Source: Pempheris klunzingeri
Taxonomy: Eukaryota; Chordata; Actinopteri; Acropomatiformes; Pempheridae
DNA length: 64,000 bases
Reading direction: 5' to 3'
Assembly (NCBI RefSeq): GCF_042242105.1
Contig: NC_092012.1
Span: forward strand, 28,310,978-28,374,977
Shown here: positions 35,955 through 47,204 of the stretch, one piece after another
Layout of the letters: each line of letters opens with the position of its first letter
Position numbering within the stretch: the first letter of the stretch is position 1
Position numbers and translations under genes: made by a program
Notes under the pieces: model-generated
Seen by the model: only the letters and a program-made list of their open reading frames with translations
What the model was told of the DNA's origin: nothing
Databases searched by the model: none

Positions 35955-38900
35955 ATGTTTGATGTGTGGATCTTGTTGTTTCCCATGCTCTTAGGTAAGT
36001 CAGTGCTTCATTCAGACACATTTAGAACAGATTTATATATTAGGGTGTCTTAATCTAAACCTGTCACTATCACAACACCTGCAGGGGCAAAGGCGTTCAT
36101 GATCCACAACACCAAAAGCAGCATGTGTCTGGAGGACTCAGCAGCTGCAGGTCAAGTCCTGCTGAAGAAATGCAACGTGGTCTCAGAGTCTCAGCAGTGG
36201 ATTTGGGTTAATCAGGGCATGCTGATGTGTGTCGCATCTTCTAAATGTTTGTCGGCCATGCAGAGAGAGCCAATCCAGACCCAGTCCTGCTGGGGAGCGG
36301 AGGTGAATGCTGCAGGGTTGATGTGGGACTGTGACAGGGACAGACTAATCAGCAGGGACACATCAATGCTGCTTTCAATAGATGACCAGCACCTTGTTCT
36401 AACACATGGCAGCAAACACTCAAAGTGGAAATCTCTGGATGAGGGGGACATCTGCCAGGAAAAACTCAGTAAGTCGTTGACAATTACAGGAAAAGAAGAT
36501 TATCTATATTTCATATTTGTATTAAGGGTTTCCAGACTGAACTGAGCAGAAATGTGCATTTAATGTGTTTGTGTCCACCTAATGAATATAAGTCCAATAT
36601 TCACTCTCTTTTAGCTCTGTTTTTAGTCTCCACCAACTCTTTAGCTGCTTAACTCGCCACTAAGTTCACCAGCTAGTCACAAACAACTCTCACACCTTTT
36701 TCTCTGATGTGTGTTGTTGGCAAAAACTGCTATGAAAGTGAAAGTGAAAGTCAAAAAGTGAAGAAGTAAAGAGTTGACAACTGAAAAAAAGTTTCAGATT
36801 TACTTCGGTCGTGAAAATACTGACAACATACTGTTTCCAGCATATTAAACTGTTTAGACAGAAACTGAGCAGTGAGGTAACTTGGTTTAACAAAAGGTTT
36901 TGGAGACATTATCTAGCATAAGACTGATGGTAGTAAAAGGTAAGTTTAGTGTATATTATGTCACAATGTGTGTAACAAAGGGTGCTGCTAATTGTGTTTG
37001 TTCTTCCTTCAGGATCCAGGAGGGCATCTCATGATCCTGAAGAGTTTGGGGAACAGACAGGCGAGGTGGCAGCCATGACTGAGGAACAGAGACAGTTCCT
37101 CCGCTGGTTTTATCGCACAGAGGACCGTAAGTGCTGCTGCTGCACCTGCTCTAACTTCATCCAAATACAGATACAGCCAAATATGATATGACAAAATTAA
37201 AGCTGGCCCACAGCCAATGAAGCATAAAATGCATGATGTAAGCAAAAGGATAACATTAAGCAGTGTTAGACAAATATTACTTAAATCAAGCAGGCATTAC
37301 ATAGATATATTGAATGTTAAATAAGCAACGCATCTAGTACACATGAAACAACACATGAATCACACAGAGAGCTGCACAAGACAGACAACCACAATCTATA
37401 ACGCATGCAAGTACAGTTATTGGAAAAAAATGTGAGAGAAATATACAAACACACCGCCATCGGCAAGATGGCAGCAACAGAGAGGAAGTGGTTCGTAGTG
37501 CTGACAGATTTGGCTAGCAATGAGACACTTTTTAAAATAAGAACTAAATGACAGGTGTGTGTTGAGTTCTTTGATATGCGTGGGAATATTGTTCCGCTGA
37601 CTGACTAAAGACAGTTTTCCTAACTGGAATAATGCATAGACTCATATCTCCTCTTGTGATTCCATATGAGTTTGTTCTTATGCTAACAAAATCTCTCACT
37701 GGGGGGAAAAGCTCTCACTGGGGGGAGGCACACAATTTAGATGCTTAACTATTCCCAGTTTAGGAGATTATATTTCCTTAGAATTGCACAATCATGGAAA
37801 TTACTCCTAGGTATTTGAATTATCTTAAGGTCTGTAACTTTTCTCCCGAAAACATCTGGTTGTACAGGCATTTGTCATCTTAAAGAACATAATGACAGCT
37901 TTAAACAGATTTAATTGCAGACAACACTGACGCTGTCATATGTTGGGACATTGACCGTGGAGTTTGTGAGTTTGGCAGCAACTTTTGTTTTCGCGCATGT
38001 ATGTACATACAGTACAGTGTCATCAGTATACATATAAAACCTCAGGATAAACAGATGGCTGTCACGACCAGGACCGACAAGACAAAGGAACCCACTTGCA
38101 TGACTCAAGTGACAAAAACACTTAAACAAAGGCAGGGGAAAAAAACAGGGACAATGGCAAAACACTAAGGCTAAGCTAACAAAAGGCGACTCCGTGAAAA
38201 ACAGGAGCGAACAGACAAAACAAAAATACTCAGGCCAAAAGGCACTCAAAACTAGAAACATGATACAAAGTAACTGAAAAAACTAAGCTAGACTAATCTC
38301 AAAGTGAACAACAGATGGAGCAAGGCAGAGTTTGAAACAAAGTACACAACTGAAAAAACCAAACCTCACAAATGGTACTCTAACAATAGAATAAGAACAA
38401 GATAGCGCAGAATAGTAAGACAATGGACATGACGAACTGGCACAGGACAGGGAGAAGCAGACAATAAATACAAGGTAATGGGGAACAGGTGGAAACAATC
38501 AGGGAGGGGCTAGACAATCACAGACAGCAGGAAGTAAACATAACTGAAACGAGAGGGAAACAGGGTTACTACAAAATAAAACTGGAAATGACAAGACAAA
38601 AAACGGAACTTAACAAAATACAGGATCATGACAATGGCAAGTCATTAGTATATAAACTATAAAAAGAGTGAACCCAGTATGGATCCTTATGGGACACCCA
38701 TGAAAGAGCCTTTGTGTTTATGGTTTTGAAGTGCATTATCTTCACCTTATGGTGGTTGTCTCCAGCTGTCATGGGCTCATCACTGCCACCTATTCATACT
38801 TGATAGTTATTGAGAACTGCAGTTATAGTGGCTTTTTTTTTTTTATCCCCATGGGCTCACTGTTGCCCCTTGTAGCCTCTACAAGGGGCAACAGTGAGCC

Positions 38901-39669
38901 CATTCCACACTCAAAAAAAAAAAGTTTGTCACAAAGGTGGGATTTGTGATTTATCAGAGGATGCATGTTTAAATACACTCCTCCAATAACCTGCTCAAAA
39001 GCAGAATACTCGTATACATGTACTAACTGCCTCTTGCTGTTAATTATTGTAAAGCACTGCAGCAATATTATCCTATTCTTCTTCCTATTTTAGCGACTAC
39101 TTGGAAGTTTGTATTGCTGGGACTGGCATTCGTCTGCCTTCTTCTTGGTTTTCTGCTGCTGGGAATGGCAGCCATGGCTAACAAGTATGACTTGTAGTTA
39201 TATGAAGTTATATAATGACATTTTCATTGCAACACTTGTATAGAAGTATATGATATTGATATCCTACTGGCTTCTTGGTGACATAGTTTTCTTTTCCTTC
39301 AGGAACAGAAAGAAGATTGCAAAGTACAAGGCAGCTGCTGCTATGGCTCAGAGGAGTGAAGGTGAGGAGTTTCAGGTCATTACAGTTGTCAAAGATGACA
39401 GCAGCAAACCATCACCGTCACATGAAAGGCTGCTGCAGGGACATGAACCTTCCATATCCAACGGAGAGGTGAGCGAGCTGAAAGCAGGAAACATAGTCGT
39501 CACATGGAAAGACGGCAACACTTCCTGCCTGTACTCAGATTGTGCTGCAGAGGAGGAGAAACAGGAGGAGAAACAGGAGGAGAAACGGGAGGAGAAACAG
39601 GATGAGAAACAAGAGGAAAATCAGGAAACAGTGGCTGAGCTGGAGGCGGATGAGGCAGGGAAGATGTGA
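35955..39669 (+). CDS. slc51b: Organic solute transporter beta-like (SLC51B family) with an N-terminal ricin-B/CysR lectin domain
   Basis: Predicted CDS exons: 35955-35994, 36085-36468, 37013-37126, 39094-39184, 39303-39669, with GT-AG sites and matching phases (1, 1, 1, 2); 331 residues. Residues 1-17 are a signal peptide (MFDVWILLFPMLLGAKA). Residues 18-141 match the N-terminal CysR (ricin-B type) domain of mannose receptor, PLA2R1 and LY75, with FMIHN, WIWVNQG, KCL, WDC and GDIC and paired cysteines near 28/43, 68/82, 96 and 137. Residues 163-260 match OST-beta: EEQRQFLRWFYRTED, a membrane helix about 184-206, basic NRKK, then HERLLQ and NIVVTWKDGN in the cytosolic tail. OST-alpha/OST-beta exports bile acids and steroid conjugates across basolateral membranes. 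Mammalian OST-beta is about 128 residues with no signal peptide or lectin. The position next to RASL12 supports orthology. The tail ends in acidic EEKQ repeats. The exon 1-2 to exon 3 joining is inferred and needs a transcript. Confidence 0.8.
38060..38633 (-). mobile_element. Solo gypsy LTR (574 bp) in intron 3 of the SLC51B-like gene
   Basis: The plus strand starts TGTCACGACC and ends GGATCATGACA. The flanks carry the direct 5-bp duplication ATGGC (38055-38059 and 38634-38638). Most of it matches, with divergence, the arms of the palindrome at 16547-18128. I favour minus-strand sense because that orientation starts TGTCATGATCC and has the CCACCTGTTCCCCATTACC...TATTTATTG promoter-like block. 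Confidence 0.85.
38851..38903. repeat. Perfect 25-bp inverted repeat with a 3-nt loop
   Basis: The left arm is 38851-38875 (ATGGGCTCACTGTTGCCCCT plus TGTAG) and the right arm 38879-38903 is its exact reverse complement, with CCT between. A T13 run on the left and an A11 run on the right extend the symmetry. It lies in intron 3 of the SLC51B-like gene. Confidence 0.95.
39551..39625 (+). repeat. 12-bp coding minisatellite (EEKQ repeats)
   Basis: Degenerate copies of GAGGAGAAACAG encode EEKQ, EEKQ, EEKR, EEKQ, DEKQ and EENQ in the last exon of the SLC51B-like gene. The frame is kept in every unit (12 bp), so length changes would add or remove four residues. Confidence 0.9.
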
Positions 39670-40048
39670 GGAATTCAGATTACAGATTACAACAGGTGTG
39701 AATAATTTCAGTTTGTGACGGTTTCAGTTTTATCATGCTCCCCCAGAGATGTTTATGAAGATTTGAAGTTTCTGAACTTTCTTTTAATACAGAACCAAGA
39801 CACACATTTCACCCTATTTCCTGTCGTTGTGCAAGACTATGCTAACTGTCTCCTGGCTGTAGCTTCACATACCTGTAAACCTAATATGCCTATTTGCCAC
39901 AGCGCCACACAGATCTTGAGCCAGTGGACGTTTAACTTAGTTTAGCATATACACTGCAGGCAGGGGGAAACAGCAAGCCTCACTGCATTACAAAAACAGG
40001 TCCACCAGCAGCTGTAAAGATAACCAATGAACACATGGTACCTTGTTT

Positions 40049-40290
40049 GGGGCAGCCGTGGGTCAGACGTAGATTGACGGTTTGATCGGCTCCTCCAAGT
40101 CTGCATGTCGTAGTGTCCTTGGGCAAGACTCTGAACCCCAACTTGCTCCTGAAGCAGCTTCAGTGTGTGAATGTGTGAAAGAATAGTCTCCTCCACTTTC
40201 CTCCTGTTTGAAAACTGTGATTTGGTGAATGAGGATGTGATGTAAAAGTGCTTTGTGTCGTCTAAATGACTAGAAAGGTGCTGTACAACC
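40049..40290 (+). mobile_element. tRNA-derived SINE copy
   Basis: It has the head GGGGCAGCCGTGGGTCAGACG, then GTAGTGTCCTTGGGCAAGACTC and CCCCAACTTGCTCC. It ends AAAAGTGCTTTGTGTCGTCT...CTAGAAAGGTGCTGTACAACC. Confidence 0.75.
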
Positions 40291-40763
40291 AATGCACATT
40301 TCTGTTTCCATTCACATTTCTCTTACAAATGAGATATTACATGTTCATTAGGCAGCTTTAAAGGTGTTGGTAGGCCTACATTTTAACTTTGGACAGAGCT
40401 AGCTGTTCATTCTTCATGCTAAGCTAAACTAACTGCCTCTCCTTAATGCACAGACATAGGAGTGATATTGATTGTCTCAGCTGTCTCGGATAGAAAGCAA
40501 ATAAGTGTTTTATCGAAAATGCTGAAGTTTTCCTTTAATTTTACCTGTCTGGTTACACGCTGTAAGAACATGATTTGTACTTCTGTTATCTGTGAAATTA
40601 AAATGATGTCAGCAGATGTTTGCTTTTTTCGTATCTATACAAGATTATAAACATGACACAGTCCAGATGTATGCTTACTGATCATTAACTAATAAAACCA
40701 CTCTCTGGAATGTTTTCCTTTAAGATGTGGTGGATATGAATGAATCACGCAGAGTAGTTTTCA

Positions 40764-40943
40764 TCCCAACTTGCTCCTGAAGCATGGCTTCAGTGTGTGA
40801 CTGAGTGTGAAAGAATAGTCTCCGCCAAATTACATTCCTCCTGTATGAATTATGTGTGAATGGGTGAATGAGGATGTCATGTAAAGCGCTTTGAGTAGTT
40901 GAAATAACTAGAAAGGCGCTATACAAATACAGACCATTTACCA
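40764..40943 (+). mobile_element. SINE copy, 5' truncated
   Basis: It starts at CCCAACTTGCTCCTGAAGC in the family body and runs to AAAGCGCTTTGAGTAGTTG...AAGGCGCTATACAAATACAGACCATTTACC. The tRNA-like head is missing. Confidence 0.75.
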
Positions 40944-43861
40944 TATGGTTATGTTGATGACACCACCAGTTCTGTATGTTTAATGTGTTGATGACTGCAG
41001 TACTGTTGGCTCTACCTGCCTCCATAATTAGATCAAAGTGCTGTGTTTCTATTTTGTCACCATCCATGTAGCTCCCTCATCTCTGTTGTAACTGATAGGT
41101 ATTAAACTCACAAGCTAATGTTGCTTCTCTCCAAAAACTGTTAATTGGCTTTGAATCGGCTCCTGGGCCAGCACATCAACTGACTTTTGTAAATGATTCA
41201 GATGCTTGAGATCCTTCAGTAAGAAGAGAGAAGATCTTTGATGCACGTTGCTCCCAGCTGGATCCTAAACTTCAGGAACTCTCTTCTCTTTGGTTTCTAA
41301 TCTAAGAGTCACTGGCTCTGTTTCAAGGATTTTAATCTGTCACAGATTAGATTCTACATTCCTGGAGATGAAATATTTACTGCTGCTTTATCAACTTAAC
41401 AGGATCTTTCTGATCTTATCTGCTTAACACTTGATTATTATTTTCGTAATTTATGTATCTTAATATCAGTTTGTGGTCTGTGTTTTTGCAACACACACTG
41501 GAAGGCAGGGTGAACAGCACGCCATATCCTCCTCCTGGCTGCATCCCACCGCCTCCCTTATCTCTTTACTGTGTCTTTTGTGCATCTTCGTAGTATTGTT
41601 GCGATCGACCGCACACATGGAAATAACAGAGCACATTTTTAATGACATCCACATTTAGCTGTAAATTCAAAACTGTCGATACACTGTTTGTCCACAGTGA
41701 AACTCCAGAACAACATAAGAACAGGTAAAACTGTATCACAGTCAACACACACAGACAGGTGAAAAGACAGACGGGAGAGGGAACAGACAGATGAGGAGAG
41801 ACAGACAGCCAGATGATCAAATCATTATTTTTGACATAAACATAAATCCATGTTGATGACAGCAGCTGTGCTCTGTCATTGTATTTACCCACATTTAAAC
41901 TGATGGATGGCAGAGACAGTCAGAGGTGACTGTGGTGTCTATGGTGACTGAGAGCTCAATGAACTGCGCATTACAAAAACACATTCAAATAGACAAAACA
42001 CAAGCTAATAAAACATCTTTCTCATCTTGAACACAACGTTCAAGCCATAATTTGTGGCTTACGAAGTCCTTGAAGTTTGTCCGTGTGCCATCCATTTATT
42101 TTTGTACCATGGACTGACTTTAGCTACGGCTCATTTGACTTATTTTTAAGGAGATTTTGTGTTTATGACAGATATTAATCTTTACTATTAGCTTCCCCAG
42201 TATTGACAGCCTCAGTGTAATGTGTACTCTCCGCACATGTGCAGAAGTCCAGTGACACATGATGATACACGGTCCCGACTTCATCAGTCACAATTTGTGG
42301 CAACAACAAGCATGTCCAATTGCCGTCAGCACTAGTGTCCACTTACCTTGTCATTTTCTGAATTTGCATTGCATTTCTGTATTGCATTTTGTGTGTATGT
42401 GCCCTGACCTCTCAGGGCCACTGTAGTTGTCTTTTTAACTTTACTGTCACACAGTCGACCCTCAGAGAGTGTTCTGTTTCCCCCAAAACACTGAAAGTTT
42501 AATACACAGCTCTGCTTTTAGGATTAGGCTTAGGCTTAGAGTTAGAATTTTAACGTGACTATACTCTCTGCAGGAACAGATGAAGTTGTATTGAGAATGT
42601 GGAAACAGAGCTGAGAGGGCAGTTGAGACCCCGCCCACTTTCACACCTCCTGGCCAATCACTGCATAGACATGTGTGACGTCAGATTGTCTGTAAACTGA
42701 AATAGAGTTTGAGATGGTTCAACAAGTACTTTGTCTGACGCAGGCTGAGGCCTTGAGCCCAAGGGAATACGTGCTAATGTAAGCAACAGCAAAGCAAAAC
42801 AGGAGGTGCTGTGACCAAGAGGAAGATGTGTATGTATTCTTTTACCTTTACATTTCAGCAGTTTCCTCCCTTGTTTTTATCATTTCATTTTGTGACCTCC
42901 AGCATCTGTAATATTGTGCTGCATTACAGATGCGTGACAAATGAGAGGGAAAAAGTAAAAAGTGTCTTAGTGAGGTTTAGAGCCCTGCTCACTGGCTTTA
43001 CGTCTGTTTAACTCTCCTGGAGGGACATTTTCTCATTAGTTGTCTTGATGATGGAGGTAGAGAGCGTGTCAAACACATCACTCCAAAATGTTCCGCAGGG
43101 ATTGAGATGTGGTGCTGTACTGTGAAGGCCATAGCACTTAGCAGAGGTGGGAGAAGCTGAGTAAAAGTCTCATTCATTTTTTCCCATACACAATGTTTGT
43201 GATTCACAGTTGGAACTCTTCTTCCGCTTGAATCAGCATGAAGCTCTCCTGGTTAAATCTTCAAAAATATCTGGGTCTTTGATAGAAAGTCAAAGAAGTC
43301 CATGGACATGAAAATTGAAAGAAAGGACTCAACCACAACTCCCAAGGTGCAATTGAGCAGGAAACATTCTATCGGAGAGCTCAAAGTGTTCTCTGCTGAT
43401 GCAGGATGGGAAAGTAAAAATTTTAGATTTTTCAATTTGCAGCTTGAATGAATTCACTTTGGTTTTAAGTTTTGGATGAATGCAATAAGCATGGCTGCAT
43501 GTTTTGTTAAGCTGCAACAATGAAGTATCTCCATGGCAACATGCACCAAGGTCTATGGGCATTGTAGTAATGACATTGTCGTGACATTTCTCAGAAACAA
43601 GTTGAAGTAATTGAAGCTGGTTGTCAGAAGATAAACCTGTATGATGATGACAGGATGAGCATGAACCTCCATTGTGAGCTGATAAACTTCTAAACTTCTT
43701 GTTCACATGACCTCTGACCTCGCACAACAGGACATAAGGACTTAAGACCAGGACCAGGTTCCTGTGGATCCTGGTACTGGTCCTGCTGATGTGGTTCTCT
43801 GGTTCATGAATCACTGCTGCGGATCGTCGGCCACTCGTCATGTTTTTCAATAATACCATAC

Positions 43862-43943
43862 TGCTAATCTATTAGTCACATTCCTATTGTTAGTGCTATA
43901 GTCACTGCTAGTACGTTGGTTGCTGTTTGTGTTGTCTCTCTCC

Positions 43944-43984
<41 letters not shown>

Positions 43985-44000
43985 TGATTGATTGATTGAT
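43862..44000 (+). repeat. Truncated retroposon repeat ending in (CT)n and (TGAT)n
   Basis: ATTAGTCACATTCCTATTGT...GTTGGTTGCTGTTTGTGTTGT resembles 3640-3700. A CT run (about 43934-43980) and five TGAT units (43981-44000) follow, like the tail of the copy at 3578-3995 with its centre deleted. Confidence 0.6.
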
Positions 44001-46070
44001 AAAGAGGACTTAAAATGTATTACTTGTCAGTAGCTTTGCTCTCTAATCTATTTTTTTTATTGCAATATGGAAAGTTTTGCTCTCAAAAAAATGTTTGACT
44101 GCATGATAAACACACAATAGTAACTTCATACATTCCAGAATGCCACCTGAAAAGTTCACGGCACAGTGAACTCATGAAACAGAACAAAGGAACTGACTTT
44201 GCTTTGTAGAATTGAATTTACATTTATGAATATGTTATATTTAATGAACAGTAGTGACGTTTTGACATGCTGAGTTTTATCAAACATAGAAATAGACAGT
44301 AGAAAAGTACTGTCAGAACTGGGCAGTAAGTATGGAGAAAATTAATGTTAGGATTTTTCATTCCCCCCCAAATAGATGATGCCGTCTTGATGAGCTGTTG
44401 CATTGTATCCACCTGTACATACAGGAGCCTGGTCAGTTTGCAGGAGACCCTGTCTGTAACTTTAAGAATGTCTTGTTCCCTGGACAGAACAGTCATTAAG
44501 AGCTGAAATGGTGATGTGTTAGAATCAGGACTGGTTTATTGAAAGAGCTGTACTGCCACTGTGTTTGAAAAAAAAAAAGTAGAAATGTTCACACTATAAC
44601 GAATGAGGCAAGGAGTGCAGGCAGACAGATAAACACACTTATTGTATAAAAACCATAAAAAACATTGCTAACAACCAGCAGCATTACAATTAGTGTCATT
44701 AATATCATCGTAAAAGTATCTATTGATTTATTTATTTTTGTATTGATTTAGACTCCATTTCAACAACAATAAGATCACTGCTTTATTGCATGTGCTTATA
44801 GTGTGTGTCACAGAGAGAAATCAGAAATGCTGCAGTATGCTCCAACAGTCATTCTACAAATGCAATACAAAACTCTACATATTCAACACTCATACTCATA
44901 CAGGGAAGCTACAGATATAGAAATACAACAGTGCTAGTCAAGCCTGTCCCCTATTTTCTTTAAATTTTTTAGTTTTCATTCATTATTCATTACATCTGAA
45001 GCACATATGAGCTTTTAAAATCCAGCTGTTCACAAACGGATTAAAATGAGTTTCAGTTTCACTTTCCCAACAGCAGACACAAAAGAGGACAAAAGAGTAA
45101 ATTATGCCTAAATGTATGTAGACGCAGCAGGGATAACATTAAGTAAGAAATGTTGCTCTACAGGAGAATACACATCTGAAAGCAATACAGAAGCCTGAGA
45201 GCCCTCCTGCATTACACTTTGAATTGTCACCTGGTGCCTGAATTCCATGTTTTCTTTTTCCAAAAAACATTCCAATGACAATTCTGCCACGAATTGATGC
45301 AGAAAAGTCACACGTTGGTGCATAAGATCTTGAAATGAAGCCTCTGCCCTTCCACAACACTGCAATCTCATCAAAGCATTCCGGAAAGCTTCTGTATCAA
45401 TTTGTTTCTCTGCTCATGTCCTCATTTCTTTTCCCCTTCATGTTGCCACCAGTCTTTATACCATCCAGTTGTTCATGTTGTTGTAGGACTCACTCATCGG
45501 TGACATAAAGAGCGAGGTATGCATGGTGATACAGGTATGACTGATTGTGAGCGCAGGAGAGACTCTGAGTAGACAAAAGGCCGGGCCGACACCGCATTTG
45601 GAGGTTAGAGCATTTACTGCGGCTGTTCATCACTCTTTTGGGAGGGTGGAGATGTCATTCACGGTTATCTAGAACTGCCGGTGATGAAGACAGACAGTGC
45701 AGGGGCTTAGCTGTTCCTGGGGAGGAGGAGAGGTCTGCTAGATAGTCAATGCCGAGGCTGCGAAGGAGTGCAGTAAATGCCACAACTCCCTGTGTGCCTC
45801 CTGCCTTGTTGTGTGACATTGATGCCTTCTGAATCCTGTCCACCCTGTCCACTGCAGCCATTTCCATTGCGGGGGGGGGGGCACTCTCACCAAGCGTTAA
45901 GTATATGCTTTTAAAAATATTGCTACATGTATTTCTGGTATTGTAGTTTCAATAACATGGGGAGGGAGTACAGGTGATTCATCACACTATTGTGCCCACC
46001 TTGGTGTTGCTATATAGAGTACAGTACTACCTAATAAGTCTTTGGGTGTGTCAGTGGGAGACTGGGGGTG

Positions 46071-47163
46071 TCAGAAGATCTTGAAGCCTTTGAGCAGGGT
46101 GAGCGTGGCGGCCCTCCGTTTGCTCTGAGCTCTGGATGTCTTCACGGTGACCAGCTTGGCAGTGGCGGGGGCCGGCAGCTCCTTGTAACAGGGGGTGGTG
46201 AAGGACGGGACACTGAGCAGCGCCTTGTCCTCGCTGACGTAGACGGCCGGCACCAGGCGACTGCACCCCCCACCCTGCCGAGCCCTCCTCACCGCCTCAT
46301 AGAAGACGTGCTGCACGGACAGGAAGTCCAGACAGGCCGACACCTCGAAGAACAAACAGCCAAAGCAAGACGCCAGGGCCTCAGCATCGCACTGGCTCAC
46401 CTGCCTGAGAGGAGATCAGGTGTTACACAAACATGTAGCTCTGTGTTCAAAAAGCAGCCAGAGAGCACTCACAGTTTACATCCTCCTACAAGGCTGCAAA
46501 TCATCTCTGCTTTCTATTTAAATAAATTTACATGAAAAGACGCTAAGCTCTTCTTCTCAGGGCTGAACTGACAAGTCTGCATACTTTGCACTTTGCACAA
46601 GTTGAAGGTTGCTGTGACCTCACAAAAGACATTTTTGGTCATAATTCAACAATTCATATGCTGATTATGAAATAAAATTTAATACAAATGTTTAATAGGA
46701 TAAAATGATGACGTTATGACATTTTACATGCAAAAGGTCAAAGGTCAGCTTCACTGTGACATCATGTATAAACACTAGATAAACACTTATATGGAGATTC
46801 TTCAACACCGTAACCCAGGAACAGACATTTCCCATCTGTATCCTGAAGCACAGCACACACACTGGCAGACTGGATGAAATTTGTCAGAGGAGGTCAAAAC
46901 TCTCCGAGGGCTTGTTTACTAGATAATTCTTTTTCTACCATGCAGATACCAACCTGTATCTGTCCATGTCCAGCTTGTTCCCCAGCAGGATGATGGGAGT
47001 TCGGGGCCTGAAGGTTTTGTTGTGCAGGGCGAGGGTCTGCAGGTATGGCTGGCAGCCTTTGAAGCTCTCCATGTTGTCGATGCTGTAGACGACGATGAAG
47101 GCGCTGGCCCACAACAGATAGCGCTCACTGTTCACTGGACCCTCCTTCACACACACACGCACA

Positions 47164-47204
<41 letters not shown>

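Larger units (their letters stand above)
39670..46070. other. Convergent intergenic interval: 3' ends of SLC51B-like (+) and RASL12 (-)
   Basis: No further gene is supported. An AATAAAA at about 40690 is a candidate, rather distant, polyadenylation site for the SLC51B-like transcript. Opposing short frames at 43329-43859 and 45108-45374 (-) resemble nothing I know. Two SINE copies and one retroposon tail occur, and a poly-G run lies near 45880. Confidence 0.45.

Noticed and set aside
35773..40943. SINE heads read as tRNA genes (A-box and B-box present)
   Set aside because: They are followed by the common SINE body and lack a full cloverleaf with an anticodon arm, so they are tRNA-derived SINEs and not tRNAs.
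45108..45374. 88-codon minus-strand frame downstream of RASL12
   Set aside because: No family resemblance. It lies past the RASL12 stop and is probably chance or 3' UTR.
46068..46535. 155-codon plus-strand frame
   Set aside because: Antisense shadow of the last RASL12 exon.
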